Origin: Peronospora farinosa
Lineage: Eukaryota; Oomycota; Peronosporomycetes; Peronosporales; Peronosporaceae
Reading direction: 5' to 3'
Assembly: GCA_947646735.1 (NCBI GenBank)
Contig: CANTFK010000949.1
Span: forward strand, 89,200-153,199
DNA: 64,000 bases
Shown here: positions 1-10,906 of the stretch, one piece after another
Layout of the letters: each line of letters opens with the position of its first letter
Numbering within the stretch: the stretch's first letter is position 1
The notes under the pieces: generated by a model
What the model was told of the DNA's origin: nothing
Databases searched by the model: none
Seen by the model: only the letters and a program-made list of their open reading frames with translations
Program-made: the position numbers and the translations under genes

Positions 1-17
1 GAGAAGCGCAGTTATTC

Positions 18-653
18 GTGGTGCGCCTCGCTGGCAGCACCACTCGCGACAGCGGAGTCAATCTCCGCGGGATCATCAGCGCAGGGCAGCGACACGTTCG
101 CTTGTCCGTCCTGCTTCGCGATTCTCGCCTCGCAATCGTGATGTGTATTCACCGCGACGTTCTCGTTCACGGCGTCGTTCTCGTTCGCGTCATCGTTCTC
201 ATTTTTGACCACGTGGATCTCCTTACCGTTCTCGCTCATCACGAGAGCGTTCGCGTGCGCACCCGCATTGGAATAGCTCGACTTCGTGGCTTCATAAGAC
301 ATAACCACATCTGGAACGTCACGAAGGAGTAAGGAACGTGGTTTTCATGTATCCTACTCGGGAGGGAATCTAAGCCAACGAACTCGGTACCTGCGCGCAG
401 ATGGAACCGCACGCTTCTCATGAGCCGACTGCAGTACAGGTTAGGGGGTTCTCGTGACTCACAATGTGGTCTTCAATCCAGCGCACCTGTCCCTCCGCAT
501 CAACAAGCGAAGGAGGGCCCTCGCGATGGTAATGCGGGCTTCCTGGTTGCCCAGGACGATGTTGATCAGGCCGTGAACAGAGCTGCCGATGCTCAGCTAG
601 AGGCTGAAGCTGCCAGTCAGCGTGCTACCCAGGCGGAGATAGACTGCGAGTGA
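18..653 (+). pseudogene. Antisense reading-frame remnant at the 3' end of element A1
   Basis: This stretch lies between the end of the minus-strand pol of A1 and the window edge, where the 3' region of the element should be. On the plus strand, one frame at about 131-290 reads as an arginine-serine-rich segment (SPRRSRSRRRSRSRHRSH, a stop, then more RS pairs). A second frame at 420-653 ends in an Ala/Glu/Gln-rich stretch (AADAQLEAEAASQRATQAE) that could form a coiled coil. The frames do not join into one open frame. Its place and strand resemble the clearer antisense frame of A2 (41127-42405), which is why I link them; direct sequence similarity is weak. It could equally be untranslated 3' sequence of the element. 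Confidence 0.3.
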
Positions 654-1245
654 GAACCGGCGGTCGAACCGTGAGCTGCTCGAGCGGATAAGAGATTCTG
701 GAGCGCCAGGTGCTTGGTCATGTGCAGACGGGATCAAGGCCGCGCCCCATGTCATCGGCGCGTCGAGAACGACGGGAAGGCCAATCGACTTACGGACCCC
801 TAAAGCCGGAATCGGAGCCAAACCGTGAATCGTAGCCGAACGAGTTTCCTTTAGCCGCCCGACGTAGAACGTCGGGTGGAGTCGCAATGAAGAGGGGACG
901 TCGAGTGTATAAGCGTCGCCGATTGTCTTTAGAACCTTAAATGGACCGATGAAGCGTGGCGCGAGTTTACTCGCGTCCAGGTTAGTGACCGCGTGAATCC
1001 CTCAAATCTTTTGTAGATTTTAATACACGATCACCTTTCTCAAACTTGCTCATGTTCTTTCTGCCATGTTTGTCAGCGTTCTCTTTCGGTTGATCTGCCG
1101 CGGATTGTAGTGCGTCGCGTATAATCCGGGTGATGGCTTGACGTTGGAGTATAAATTCCGATACAGCCATGTCATCAATTGGTCGCGCCGACTCAATCGG
1201 CGCGTAGTTGCCAGTAGGGTGCATGCTTACCCGAAGACGGGTCAA
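597..1245 (-). pseudogene. A1 pol: integrase C-terminal and chromodomain-like region (broken)
   Basis: The minus strand reads, in two frames, a basic segment with KHGRKNMSKFEKGDRVL (about 1030-1080) and then LHPTFYVGRLKE (about 845-885). These match the 'ADKHGRKN..F..GD.VLL' and 'HPVFYVG.LK' motifs that follow the integrase core in the other family-A copies here (A0 has HPVFYVGRLKRY at about 9600). In Ty3/gypsy chromoviruses this tail helps target integration. Frameshifts separate the pieces, so no intact product is expected. Confidence 0.7.
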
Positions 1246-1269
1246 TCAATGTCTGCCTAGTCCATCGAG

Positions 1270-2333
1270 CTAAAGGATATGCCACTCATGTGACGTCAAA
1301 GAAGGAGACTTTGCCCTAGACCGGGTTACTATATTGGCGCTCAAAATACCGTGAGCTGCACTCGATCCTTGTTTATCACCTTTATTTTCCCTCCAAAGTG
1401 GAGCCACTAGGTGTTGTGAGTCGCCCCACGGCCAGGAGAGTAGGAGACGAAGGTGGCGAGCCGATTTCACAAAAAATGGCGTTAACCCTGTTGACGCGTG
1501 TACGGCGTTGTTGAGTGCGAACTCAGCGAGGGGTAAAAATGCACTCCAACTTGTGAATGACGTAGCGTAACTTGGAAAAATGTTTTCGAGGACCCGGTTC
1601 ACGGGCTCAGTTTGCCCATCCGTTTCCGGATGGGCCGCAGTCGACATCAGCAGGTTTGTCCCGAGCAGCTCGAAAAGTGACGTCCAAAATGCAGACGTGA
1701 ATCGCAGATCACGGTCCGAAACAATGTTTTCTATAAGGCCATGATGACGGAAAACCGCGTCGATGAAGTGCGCCGCGGTGATCTTAGCGTGAACAGGCAC
1801 TAGATGTGTCATCTTGATGAATCTGTCAACAAAGACCAAGATGCCCGTTCGAGCTTGGCTATCGGGCGCAAGCCCGAAGATAAAGTCCATCGAAACTGAT
1901 CTCCAGGCCTCTGCTGCAATTGGCAACGATCGCAAGGGAGCCTGCGACGATAGAGATGGCTTCACACGCTGGCAGATTTCGCACGTTCAGATCCAGTTGC
2001 GTACTCACTTATACATGTGGACCAGAAGAAGTGTCGAGACACAGCCGCGAAATTCTTTTCGAGGCCTATATGGCCGCCAGCAGGAGCATCGTGATACTCG
2101 TGGATAATTCTTGCACGCAAATCCATGTCGTTGGCGATCACCGTGCGAGGAGCTTCGAATTGTTCGATGCTATACAGAAGCAAATCGCCGTCTAAACTTA
2201 TCGATGAATATGATCGCGCTTGGTTCGGGATAAGGCTCCCAGTGCAGCATCTCTGGGAGCACGCAGATAATCGATAATGTCTGCATAATCTGGATCGATC
2301 TTGTACGCTGCGACGATCTCGTCTAATAAACAC
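1270..2333 (-). pseudogene. A1 pol: integrase (zinc-binding region plus DDE core), frameshifted
   Basis: Two overlapping minus-strand frames carry an integrase. The upstream part (1962-2333) has HEYHDAPAGGHIGLEKNF, the usual segment next to the HHCC zinc site. The downstream part (1270-1965) has the catalytic core: the first Asp in SVSMDFIFGL, the second in ENIVSDRDLRFTS, and the Glu in ETDGQTEPVNRVLEN. The core residues are present, but the zinc-binding and core segments are in different frames and the C-terminal part runs out of frame. The product would insert element cDNA into the genome. Read by similarity to Ty3/gypsy integrases. Confidence 0.85.
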
Positions 2334-2509
2334 AGCTTACGTGTGACCCGAGCTAGGTTCAGCGATACACGCATCGCACATCGGTCATCATCGTCCTCGT
2401 CATCAGTAGCCTGGCGACTCAGGGCAGTCCGAGGATCGTAGTCGGGACGTCGTGACAGAGAATTAGCGAGAATATTAGTCTTGCCTGGCTTGTAATGTAC
2501 GACGAAGTT

Positions 2510-3053
2510 CTACTCAGAGAAGAATGAGAGCCATCGTGACATCCGTTGGGACAGGTGTGGGCTCTTCATCGCTGTGCGCAGCGATGCATGATCGGTGTAC
2601 AAAGCAAATGTACGTTCACCAAGGAGATGCACGCGAAACTTGATGAGTGCACAGCGCATCGCTAATAACTCCTTGTCGTGAACCGGATAGTTCTTCTCAG
2701 CTGGCTTCATCTGTCGCGACTGATAGCTCACGACTCGTTCGCGGCCCTCATCATCAAATTGCATGAGGGCACAACCAATTGCGAAATCACTGGCATTGCA
2801 TAACACGTGGAACGGCTTGGAGTCGTCTGGTAGGACCAGCACTGGCGCTGACGCCAGGCTCTTCTTCACTGCTTCGAAGGCTGCTTGGTTCGAAGGAGCC
2901 ACGACCACGTGGCGTCTCCTTCAAGAGTGACGACAAAGGCTGGATAGAACCAGCATAATCCTTGGTATACTTGTGCAAATAATTAGCCAAGCCGAGCCAC
3001 TGGCGCAACTCCGTAGGGTTCTTGGGCGTGGGCCAAGAACAGATGGACGACAC
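2510..3053 (-). pseudogene. A1 pol: RNase H domain (broken)
   Basis: The minus strand has two overlapping frames. The first (2787-3053) has LRQWLGLANYLHKYTKDYAG, the reverse-transcriptase thumb/connection motif. The second (2510-2908) has the gypsy RNase H core: FHVLCNASDFAIGCALMQ, KNYPVHDKELLAM and FALYTDHASLRT. The first catalytic Asp (usually CDASD) is Asn in this copy (CNASD). The frames overlap out of phase, so a frameshift lies at about 2790-2910. Confidence 0.85.
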
Positions 3054-3170
3054 CTTCTCTGGATCAGCTCGAACTCACGTTTTACTCACATAGCAACCCA
3101 ACACCGGAATCTCCGGTGCACAAAAGACACATTTCTTGAGGTTCGCGTACATCTCATTTTCCCGCATAAC

Positions 3171-3691
3171 TTAAAACACTTGCTTCAGGTGTTGAAGGTG
3201 AACTTGGACATCGTTGAGGTTGCCCTCGGCGCGACTTTGGACGAAAATGTCGTCAAAGTAACTTTTAGCAAATTTCCGAAGGGGTCTCAACACTTGAGAC
3301 ACCATGCGATTGAAAGTGGCCGGAGCGTTCTTCAATCCTTGTGGCATTACCAGCCACTCCCATAACATGCCACTCGGGGTGCTCACCGCGGTGAGTAGTA
3401 TATCGCTCGGTTGCATCAGAATCTGGTAAAAGCCATAGGTTAGATAGGTGGAACTGAACATGACCCTTCCTGACATGAAATTCAGCACCATGTCCTTCCT
3501 GGGAATTGGCGTTTGCGCAGGAATAGTGCATCATTTAACTTATTGAACGCATGCACTATCCACCAGCCTCCCGTAGCCTTTTTCACGCCAAAGATTGGAC
3601 TTGAATGTGGTGAGATGCTCTCACGCACATGACCCGTCTTGCGGCGGCCTTCGAAGAATGCGTCAATAGCTTCGACTTGATCTCGAGGCAA
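3171..3691 (-). pseudogene. A1 pol: reverse transcriptase (broken)
   Basis: Minus-strand frames carry gypsy reverse-transcriptase motifs. At 3482-3691 there are SISPHSSPIFGVKKATGG and WWIVHAFNKLNDALF. At 3171-3491 there are PSGMLWEWLVMPQGLKNAP, FNRMVSQVL and the catalytic block KSYFDDIFVQSRAE (YFDD). The segment that carries the first catalytic Asp is out of frame around 3430-3490. Upstream, to about 3860, lies the RT N-terminal lead-in (the complement of the region reading VGTRFDLVQG-type sequence), with further stops. Confidence 0.85.
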
Positions 3692-4221
3692 CGGCTACTG
3701 CCGTGTCACACAATACTTCGACCCTTGCACGAGATCAATCTCGTGCCGAACACCACGGTCCGCAAAAAGTTCAGCCGGGATCTTGTCCGGGAGCACGTCT
3801 GCATACTCACGAGCAATGCCGTAGACAGGGTTACTAGACTCTCGCAGAGCCTCTCATGACTGTGATGCAAACCTTTCTTCACGCGCTGACTTTGGATCAG
3901 CGCTTCGAGTACGCGTCATATGCTCCTCGTTCGTCACAGTAACCACCTTGTTGGAGATCATACACACTTGTTCCACAGAGCCTGCCTTAAAGTCACGTAG
4001 GAAATGCTTCAAGTAAAGCCCTGGAAGACTTGTAATTGAGGACGCGTCGCAAGGTTGACTCTCGACTTCAATATATTGGCGTCTTTATGGACTCCCTTTC
4101 ACGTACACGATAGCGTGGACACATTCCTACGCTAAATTCTCGATGCTACTGTCCCCATCGTGCTTCGAGTCCCTACTGGAAGCTGGCGAACCGCAGTCAG
4201 GTGATAAACCATCACCCCCCT

Positions 4222-4749
4222 CTAGGCACTGGATGTCCTCATCCACAATAGAAGGGAGTAGCCCAAACTCGACCGTCGACACTTGATGCGGGAGCTCCAG
4301 TTCGGTCGACATAAACCCGTGAAGCCCCTGCTCAACCTCGGTTCGACCACAGTGGGTGATGATGGGAATCCCGGTTCGACCATCATGCTCGCGCGTGGGT
4401 ACTCCTGTCCGTCCATGTTGTACTCGTGTGGGAGCCCCTGCTCAACCACAATATGCCCCTGTGGGAACCTCGGTTCGTCTACAGTGGGTGATGATGGTAA
4501 CCCCGGTTCGACCATCATGCTCGCGCGTGGGTACTTCTGTCCGTCCATGTTGTACTCGTGTGAGAGACCCTGCTCAACCACAATATGTCCCTGTGGGAAC
4601 CTCGGTTCGTCTACAATGGGTAATGATGAGAACCTCGGTTCCACCATCATGCTCTTGTGGTGGGGACTCTTGTTCGTCCACGTCACACTCGTTGGCGAGC
4701 TCTTGCTCGTCGCCACAATGACCTTGTGGGAGCCCCTACTCTGCCACAA
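4222..4749 (-). pseudogene. A1 protease-RT linker with tandem repeat
   Basis: Minus-strand frame of 175 codons between protease and reverse transcriptase. It is low in complexity and built from a 44-residue unit repeated in frame, with phrases such as SMMVEPGLPSSPTVDEPRF and [16 protein letters not shown]. It has no domain that I recognise. The matching linker in A2 (45146-45532) has no such repeat, so the array is specific to this copy or its lineage. Confidence 0.6.
4352..4700. repeat. 132-bp tandem repeat, about 2.6 copies
   Basis: Near-identical units start at 4352, 4484 and about 4616, giving a 132-bp period (44 codons, so the frame is kept). The first two copies differ at a handful of bases. 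The third diverges after about 70 bp. The array lies in the protease-RT linker of element A1. Confidence 0.9.
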
Positions 4750-5296
4750 TAGGTGCAGATGGTAAATTCGGTTTGATCACTGCATTTACGTGCGGGAACC
4801 CCCGTTTAATTGCGTGAATGACGCGCGGAAACCCCTGTTCGACCGCGTCGCCCTCGTCGTCCTTTTCGCTCTGTAGCGAGGAGTCACTGTCACTTGTGTA
4901 TCGAAGAACAGCACAAGGAATACAGAGAGGGACATCCCTCGCTCTGTTCACCGCCAGCGTCATGAAATCCCGATCCACGACTGTGACGTTCGGCCAGTCA
5001 CTTGGAGATACCATGAGATGGGTAAACACTTCACTGACATCGAACTTGCGTCGATGTCTCACTGATCTTGCTGACCAGTATTTTTGGGGCTTATAATGTG
5101 CCAACCATGGCATGCCCAGTATGTAATCGAATGCATAATTCATCGCGATCACCAAAAAATCATCATTACTGCGAAAACCATCAAACGTGTATGGCAACGA
5201 CACTTCGCGCCGCGATACGCGGTGTGGTTTCCCGTCAGCCAACTTGAAGACGACTTGGCAAGATCCCTCACAGACCTGAATGCTGGGAAGCAGCAT
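4736..5296 (-). pseudogene. A1 pol: aspartic protease region
   Basis: Minus-strand frame of 186 codons with the C-terminal half of a retropepsin-like protease: VVFKLADGKPHRVSRREV, LPYTFDGFRSNDDFLVIAM and the ILGMPWLAHYKP motif. The N-terminal catalytic DSGAS block lies just upstream in another frame (about 5300-5350), and the A3 copy at 58.7 kb reads it as YSGASNNF. Downstream the frame runs into an acidic linker (SDSDSSLQSEKDDEGD) before the repeat region. Confidence 0.75.
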
Positions 5297-5401
5297 CGAT
5301 AAACAAGATTCACGAAATTATTCGCTGCTCCTGAGTCCAGGAGTGCTCGCAGAGGTCACCGGACGCCGGCGACATGTAAACTGACAATAATCAGACGTGA
5401 A

Positions 5402-6270
5402 TCACCACTCGTAGTGGTGGCATTTAACCGTGCGCGTAGCGCAGGAGGACTTTGAGGTTGGGCTGACACCGGAGAACCCGTACCTCCGTTCCAACCAGTA
5501 GGGCACCCTGCATCTACTGGTCCCGATTATTTCTGGGCGTGCGGACGGTACAGCGCTCTCATGATGGGCGTCTACTACTTGCACCGATATCGGTGCTGGC
5601 TCACGGCACTCAGCCGCGCGATGCCCTGGCTTGCGAGAACGAAAGCAAATCATTTGACGCCCGGTGCGATAGCCACCCTTATGCGAAATGACACGTCGTC
5701 GGTCACTTGACAACTTTATCACGTCGATCTCCATAGGTTCCGGACCAGAAGGCCGGAGAACGGTAATGACCGAGGGTTTGGCGTATGCCTTTGTGATTCT
5801 AAAGTCTTCAAAGAGTGCGATAGCAAATGCCTCTTCCAATGTGGCAGGCTCCGCGCGCTCGAGCGATAAGCGGGTCTGCCCTTCACGGATACCATCCACA
5901 AAGACATTCACCTGTGTGTACATATCCATGGAATGCGTTATAATACACGACGCCAGATGCCTAGCCATTTGCACGTAGTCGCGCATCGCCGTTTTACTCT
6001 ATCGAATCGACAGGAATCTTGATCGCACCAATTTCTCCACTTTCGGTGGCTTGAAGGCAAGACGAAGATCGTCTTGGATGGTATCCAAGGTGGGAAATGC
6101 GTGCTCGTCCACAACGAGCTTACCAAGGGCCCACTCCTTGGCTTTCCCGGTGAGGAGGGAAAGAAGAAAGTTGACCTTCGCTTAGGGCGCCTCAAGAAGC
6201 CTCGAGGTGATGTCGATATCGACTTCTTCGAATCATCGATTCAGCGACACGCGATCTTTGCCTTCTACTG
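5402..6270 (-). pseudogene. A1 gag (frameshifted)
   Basis: Minus-strand frames read a Ty3/gypsy capsid: [24 protein letters not shown] sequence at 6100-6195 (frame change near 6000), then MRDYVQMARHLASCIITHSM and PATLEEAFAIALFEDF at 5402-5986. A nucleocapsid zinc knuckle follows as CFRSRKPGHRAAEC, but the second Cys of the CCHC box is Ser. The same gag reads from A3 at 59.4-59.7 kb. The protein would form the particle shell; this copy is non-functional. Confidence 0.8.
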
Positions 6271-6565
6271 AGTAGGAGGAGGTTTCCATCTTCACGGCCT
6301 CATTCCGTGAAGCTCGCGAGGGAGTTAAGCCTCGTCGGTTGGATTCGGAGACCTCGCGTGCCATAGTCTCATATGGCGAGACGTTGCGCATCAGGGATCG
6401 CTGACCTCATCAGCGACGCGACGAATGCCTCTCCCGATATCTCCGCAAGGCGATTAAGGGCATTCCACTCAACAACAGTGAGATGGGGGAAGGTCGCGTG
6501 CTTTAGAAATAAATCTGGACCGTCAAAGTACGACGATTCGCTCATCCCAAACTCGGCATAGGAAG

Positions 6566-6583
6566 GACTACAAAGTGCTACCA
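6566..6583 (-). other. Primer-binding site of A1
   Basis: On the minus strand, 2 bp after the LTR end, the sequence reads TGGTAGCACTTTGTAGTC. It starts with TGG, as expected for pairing with the CCA end of a tRNA. A3 has almost the same site at 59914-59931 and A2 a related one at 47466-47482. Confidence 0.7.
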
Positions 6584-6585
6584 GG

Positions 6586-6917
6586 TGTAACGGGGCTAGA
6601 ACGTACCGTCACTAGATTACACGCTCGCTTGAGGAAGACTCAAGCCCAAGTATTAGGTATTAAGTAAATTTAACTCTGATAATTAATAATGTTTTAGTTC
6701 GTACTAATTAAGAAGATTTTAGTCGTAATAAATACGACAGTGTTCCCGCCTTTCGGGAACCACACAATTTCAGGTTGATTTATCATTGGTCCATATTGGG
6801 ACCTTTAGGCCCCAATAATAAATTGCCACGCTGTGCCCGCTTTTCAAGCACATCACCTGCCTACATATGTAATTGTTTATTCATGTTGATACTATGTGTG
6901 TAATGTAGCCCATTACA
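6586..6917 (-). repeat. 5' LTR of A1 (332 bp)
   Basis: On the plus strand the LTR runs from TGTAACGGGG to GCCCATTACA, giving 9-bp imperfect terminal inverted repeats. It is flanked inside by the primer-binding site and outside directly by the RT frame of the plus-strand element A0. It is related to the 317-bp LTR at 59934-60250. The partner 3' LTR lies off the left edge of the window, so a target-site duplication cannot be checked. Confidence 0.85.
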
Positions 6918-7650
6918 GAACACGGCTACCATTCCGGCGTCAAATGCCGATCTCGCGGAAAGATGTCTTGTTAAATTACATTAGAAAGTCAGCTTTCTTT
7001 TCCGCGTTGGATCCGAAGGATGGCTACTATCAAAATTTCATAAATAAAAATACTACAAAAAATTAATGAAATAAAATTTTTAAGAGATACTGATGCAGCC
7101 AAATCGGCAGTTAGCACCGCAAGCGGTATGCTGTGGGAGTGGCTTGTGATGCCACAAGGGTTGAAAAAATGCTATGGCAACATTCAACCGAGTGGTGGCT
7201 CACGTGATGCGTCATCACCGTGCCTACGCGCCCCATTACTTTAACGATGTATTCGTGCATATTAGGGCGGAGGACGGTCTGAGCGCAATAGAGTCGCAAA
7301 AGCGTCATTTAGACGCTGTGTTGCAGACTCTGGGTGACGCCCAATTATACGCTAGCTTACAAAAGTGTGTAATAGGGGTCCCCGCGATACCTGTACTAGG
7401 CTGCATCGTAGGTGCACATGGTGTACGAGCAGACCCAGAAAAGGTAAAGGCTGTAAAGGAATGGCCAGTCCCACGACATGTGAAGGATCTGCGCCAATTG
7501 CTTGGGCTCGCTAATTACTTGTATATGTACAGCAAGAATTATGCGGATCAGACTAAGCCATTGTCTGACCTTCTAAAAAAGGATGCAGAATGGACTTGGT
7601 GTAAGAAGCAAGAAGATGCGTTCACATCAGTGAATCAATCTCTTGTATAG
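6918..7650 (+). pseudogene. A0 pol: truncated reverse transcriptase
   Basis: The RT of A0 begins abruptly at the A1 LTR (ATIPAS, a frameshift, then KDVLLN and FSALDPKDGYYQ at about 6990-7035). An AT-rich insert of about 45 bp follows, then PSGMLWEW-type sequence, MATFNRVVAHVM, and HYFNDVFVHIRAEDG, where the catalytic YFDD has become YFND. LRQLLGLANYLYMYSKNYAD closes the domain. The frame 7174-7650 stops at a TAG before RNase H continues in the same frame. Everything 5' of the RT (gag, protease, 5' LTR) is missing. Confidence 0.85.
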
Positions 7651-7659
7651 GCACCGGTC

Positions 7660-8100
7660 TTGGCATTACCAGACGCGGATAAGCCCTTTAGCGTCGTCTG
7701 CGATGCAAGCAATTTTGCAATCGGCAGCGCGCTCATGCAGAAGGATGACAACGGCGTTGACCGTGTCATTTCTTATCAGTCTCGGCTTTTAGAAGCTGCC
7801 GAGCTGAATACCCTGTGCATGACAAGGAGCTACTTTCAATTAAGTATGCCCTTGTGAAGTTTCGGGTGCACCTCTTGGGCACCGAACCTTTTGTGGTTTA
7901 TACGGATCACGCATCACTGCGGACCGCTATAAATTCACCTTACCTCTCGCCGAGAATGGCAAGATGGCTAGCATTCTTCTCTGAATTTAATTTCAAAGCT
8001 GAATATAAGCCGGGTAAGTCGAATGTCTTGGCTGACGCGTTATCGCGCAGACCAGACTTCGAGGCAAGACACCAAGATAGTGTGTCTCGTGCAAAAGCAC
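7660..8100 (+). pseudogene. A0 pol: RNase H
   Basis: FSVVCDASNFAIGSALMQ (first Asp present), VHDKELLSIKYALVKFRVHL, FVVYTDHASLRTAINSP and NVLADALSRRPDF are all legible. A frameshift near 7810-7820 separates the first block (7660-7857) from the rest (7815 onward). This is the gypsy RNase H that removes the RNA strand during reverse transcription. Confidence 0.85.
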
Positions 8101-9100
8101 AAGTTGAGTCGTCAACATTTGCAGCCATGAAGGCCTACCATGTGACGAGCTCAATGGCCTCCGATATAAAGGAGTGCTACAGTCAGGACGAGCATTGTCG
8201 CCTGCTGTTGGATAATTTTGGTGGACGAAAGGTTACCCTTCCGTCGCACCTCCAAGCGAAACTAAATCGCTTTAGTTACAGTGATGGCCTGTTATGGCAT
8301 AAACTGTCACCCTGTGATCCCTTTAGAATCTATGTCCCTCATGACACAGATCTCAAGCTAATGATAATTTTTACGAGTGCCATGATGCTCCATCTAGTGG
8401 GCATCTGGGACGTGAAGAGACATTCTTACGAGTGTCAGAGAAATTTTGGTGGCCCCACCTATATCGGTGGGTGGCCAACTGTATTCGCTCTTGCGAAGAG
8501 TGTCAGCGCATAAATCCTGCGCCTTCGAACAGTGCGCCACTGAAGCCACTGCCGATTCCAACTGAATGTTGGAAGTCGGTCAGTTTGGACTTCATGTTTG
8601 GCTTACCGCCTGACCATAAAGGCAGGACGGGGCTCGTCGTCTTTGTAAACAGGCTGAGCAAGATGGTGCATTTGGCACCATGTAGCACCAAGATCTCAGG
8701 AAAAGAGGCTGCCCTCTTGTTTCTGGAATACGTGTATCGACTACACGGGATGACCGAGTCCATAGTATCGGACCGGGATCCGCGTTTTACGTCGGGTTTT
8801 TGGCGACATGTGTTCGAGCTGCTGGGTAGCAAGCTCCACATGTCAACAGCCAATCATCCCAAGACCGATGGCCAAACAGAACGGGCCAATCGAGTCGTGG
8901 CGGATGTGTTTCGTACAATAGCGACTCCCAAAGAATGGAGCAAGCAATTGCCATTCGTGGAGTTCGCTATTAATAACAGTGTTCACGCCAGTACGGGTGA
9001 AACACCGTTTTACATTAACGGACTGCGTCATCCTCGAACGTCAGTCTCGTTTGTACAGATCCCGAGTCTTAGTGGAGGAGGGCCCCTCACTTCGCTCGGT
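8100..9100 (+). pseudogene. A0 pol: integrase
   Basis: The zinc-binding part reads EKFWWPHLYRW and CIRSCEECQRINPAP. The core has SLDFMFGLPPDHKGRTG, SIVSDRDPRFTSGFW and KTDGQTERANRVVAD, so all three catalytic acidic residues are present. A frameshift at about 8365 (before GHLGREKTF) splits the zinc region from RNase H. From 8432 the frame is open without a break to 10045, making this the longest intact pol piece in the left-hand cluster. Confidence 0.88.
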
Positions 9101-10045
9101 GCGAATGCCAAAGAGGGACAAGTTTGCCCTAGTGACACTGCTAATTTAGCAGTGGTCACGACACCTATAGGTGTCACAGAGGAGGCACGGCAAGAAATGC
9201 CAGTGCTTCTTGACGATGACACTATCATGTTGTCAACAGCGTCGACCCATGAACGACCTCTTGGAGGCGTCATAGGCGAGCTGGATGCTAAAAGCGTGAG
9301 CGAAGCTCAGCGCTTTGTGGATGAGCGATTAGCCATCACACGTAAAGTCCGTGACGCGATGGCAAGCGCACAGGACATGCAAAAACAATATGCAGACCAG
9401 CATGGTCGCAAAAACAATGAACACTTTAGTGTGGGGGACAAAGTGCTATTAAGTACTGCTACCCTACCTAAACATGCAATCTCTGTACTACCTGGTGGTA
9501 CTACTAAGCTATTGCCCCGATTCATTGGGCCCTTTACAGTGGTTGAAGAAGTTAGAGACCTAAATTATAGGCTCACTCTCCCACCGTATATGAAGACGCA
9601 CCCCGTATTTTACGTGGGTCGTCTGAAACGGTATGTTGATCCAGAAGAGATCACATATCCGCATCAGTCTAACGAGACCGATGGTGACGTCGACTGTGAG
9701 TCGAGCGTCGCGGCCGATCAGGCGACGAGGAAGCCGAGAGGCTCCCCGTATACGAACGAGGAGATAGAGGACTCGGCGATCGAGGAGGACTCCGCGCTTG
9801 ACGCGGGTCTCTCATCACCAGTCGCTCTAAATGGTCCAAACGGGTCTCCAGGCGGTCTTACCCGTGACGATCCCTCGTATTTACAAAGCGTAGATCCCAA
9901 GTCAGTCTCGAGACTTGACTTATACGATCAGCCACCTCTTTCTTCAGCGCAGCGTTCTTTGCTTGCGACTGAACGACAACAGGATAAGCAGCCGCGAATA
10001 GTAAGGCGTAATAGCCGCTCCTATCGGTCGCTACCTGATTGGTGA
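9100..10045 (+). pseudogene. A0 pol: C-terminal domain and acidic tail
   Basis: Continuing the open frame from the integrase core, this part contains QHGRKNNEHFSVGDKVLLS, then LPRFIGPFTVVEEV and HPVFYVGRLKRYVDP (the SH3/chromo-like integrase tail). About 130 residues of acidic, Ser/Pro-rich tail follow (for example ETDGDVDCESSVAADQ and SAIEEDSALDAG) to a TGA at 10043-10045. The long acidic tail is longer than in a typical gypsy integrase. Its function is unknown. Confidence 0.75.
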
Positions 10046-10906
10046 ATGCGAATAGGAACACACGCTTCCTTGTTGGAAGGTTGTTGGACCACCGCCATCT
10101 GAAGAAGCAAAAGCTTCACATTTTTGTCAAGTGAAAGGATTACACGAAGATTTTCGACTCTTGAGAACCTGTTGACGCGTTGCGCGTCGACTTGTCTGGA
10201 ATGGTGGCTGCTTACGAGATGAAGCACCAGCTATATTCTCTCTGCTAGGTCCTGATGGAATAGCACGGGCAGCGTAGCGAGAAGAAGTTGGGGGTATGTT
10301 ATCACCTAACATTTACCTCGCAAGCGTCATAGCGAATCTAATTCGCTTCGACCGCTGTTTCATCACATCTACATGCGGTGTAACACGGCGCAGGAACTCT
10401 GCCTCGTATTCGTCAGTTGTTTTATTTGAACGCAACACGATTGGGATAGGGAAAGCACGAGCTCGGGTTTCTCTGCCTTTTTCACGATGGAAAGACGCTA
10501 AAACGTTTATTAAAGTCAATTGGGACACTCTTAAAAAGATCCGCGCTATTTACACGCCAGCGTGGCCACTAGGATTGCGGCGGCATCGATGGAAAGCCAT
10601 CACTCACGTAGCCGCCCTCTCGACGGCGTGCTAGTGAGGCCGACTGTGAAGTCGAAGGGTACCCTCGCCTGAGTCCGACTCTCCATTATGGATTATCAAG
10701 ACATCAGATGTAGGGTTAACAGAGGCGGACAATTTAGAATCGCCTTTCTGCTGTTGAGTCGCGGCTGTTTCTTGTAAAGCAGCACGCTCAGTTGTGGTCG
10801 CTGCGCTCGTTGACGCAGACGACGAGACATGACCCTCGCTGTCAGGAATCATGGAAGCTTCCTGAAGGTTGGGTGTCTCAAATGATAACGACATATGTCT
10901 CATCAA
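10046..10906 (-). pseudogene. Antisense reading frames at the 3' end of A0
   Basis: Opposite to pol, between its stop and the 3' LTR, minus-strand frames read like one broken protein. An N-terminal part starts with ATG at 10903 (Ser/Thr-rich and acidic, with SVNPTSDVLIIHNGESDSG). The middle part at 10313-10528 is basic and helical in look (TTDEYEAEFLRRVTPHV, QRSKRIRFAMTLAR), then 10127-10312 is Ser/Pro-rich. The C-terminal piece at about 10021-10227 has LSLDKNVKLLLLQMAVVQQ. This order (acidic start, basic helical middle, Ser/Pro part, Leu-rich end) parallels the antisense frame of A2. I see no known domain. Confidence 0.4.

Noticed and set aside
6586..6917. Solo LTR
   Set aside because: A primer-binding site and gag sequence lie directly on its inner side, so it is the 5' LTR of A1.
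10296..10634. Plus-strand frame of 112 codons after A0 pol
   Set aside because: It is in another frame from pol, has no motif, and overlaps the more protein-like minus-strand frames.
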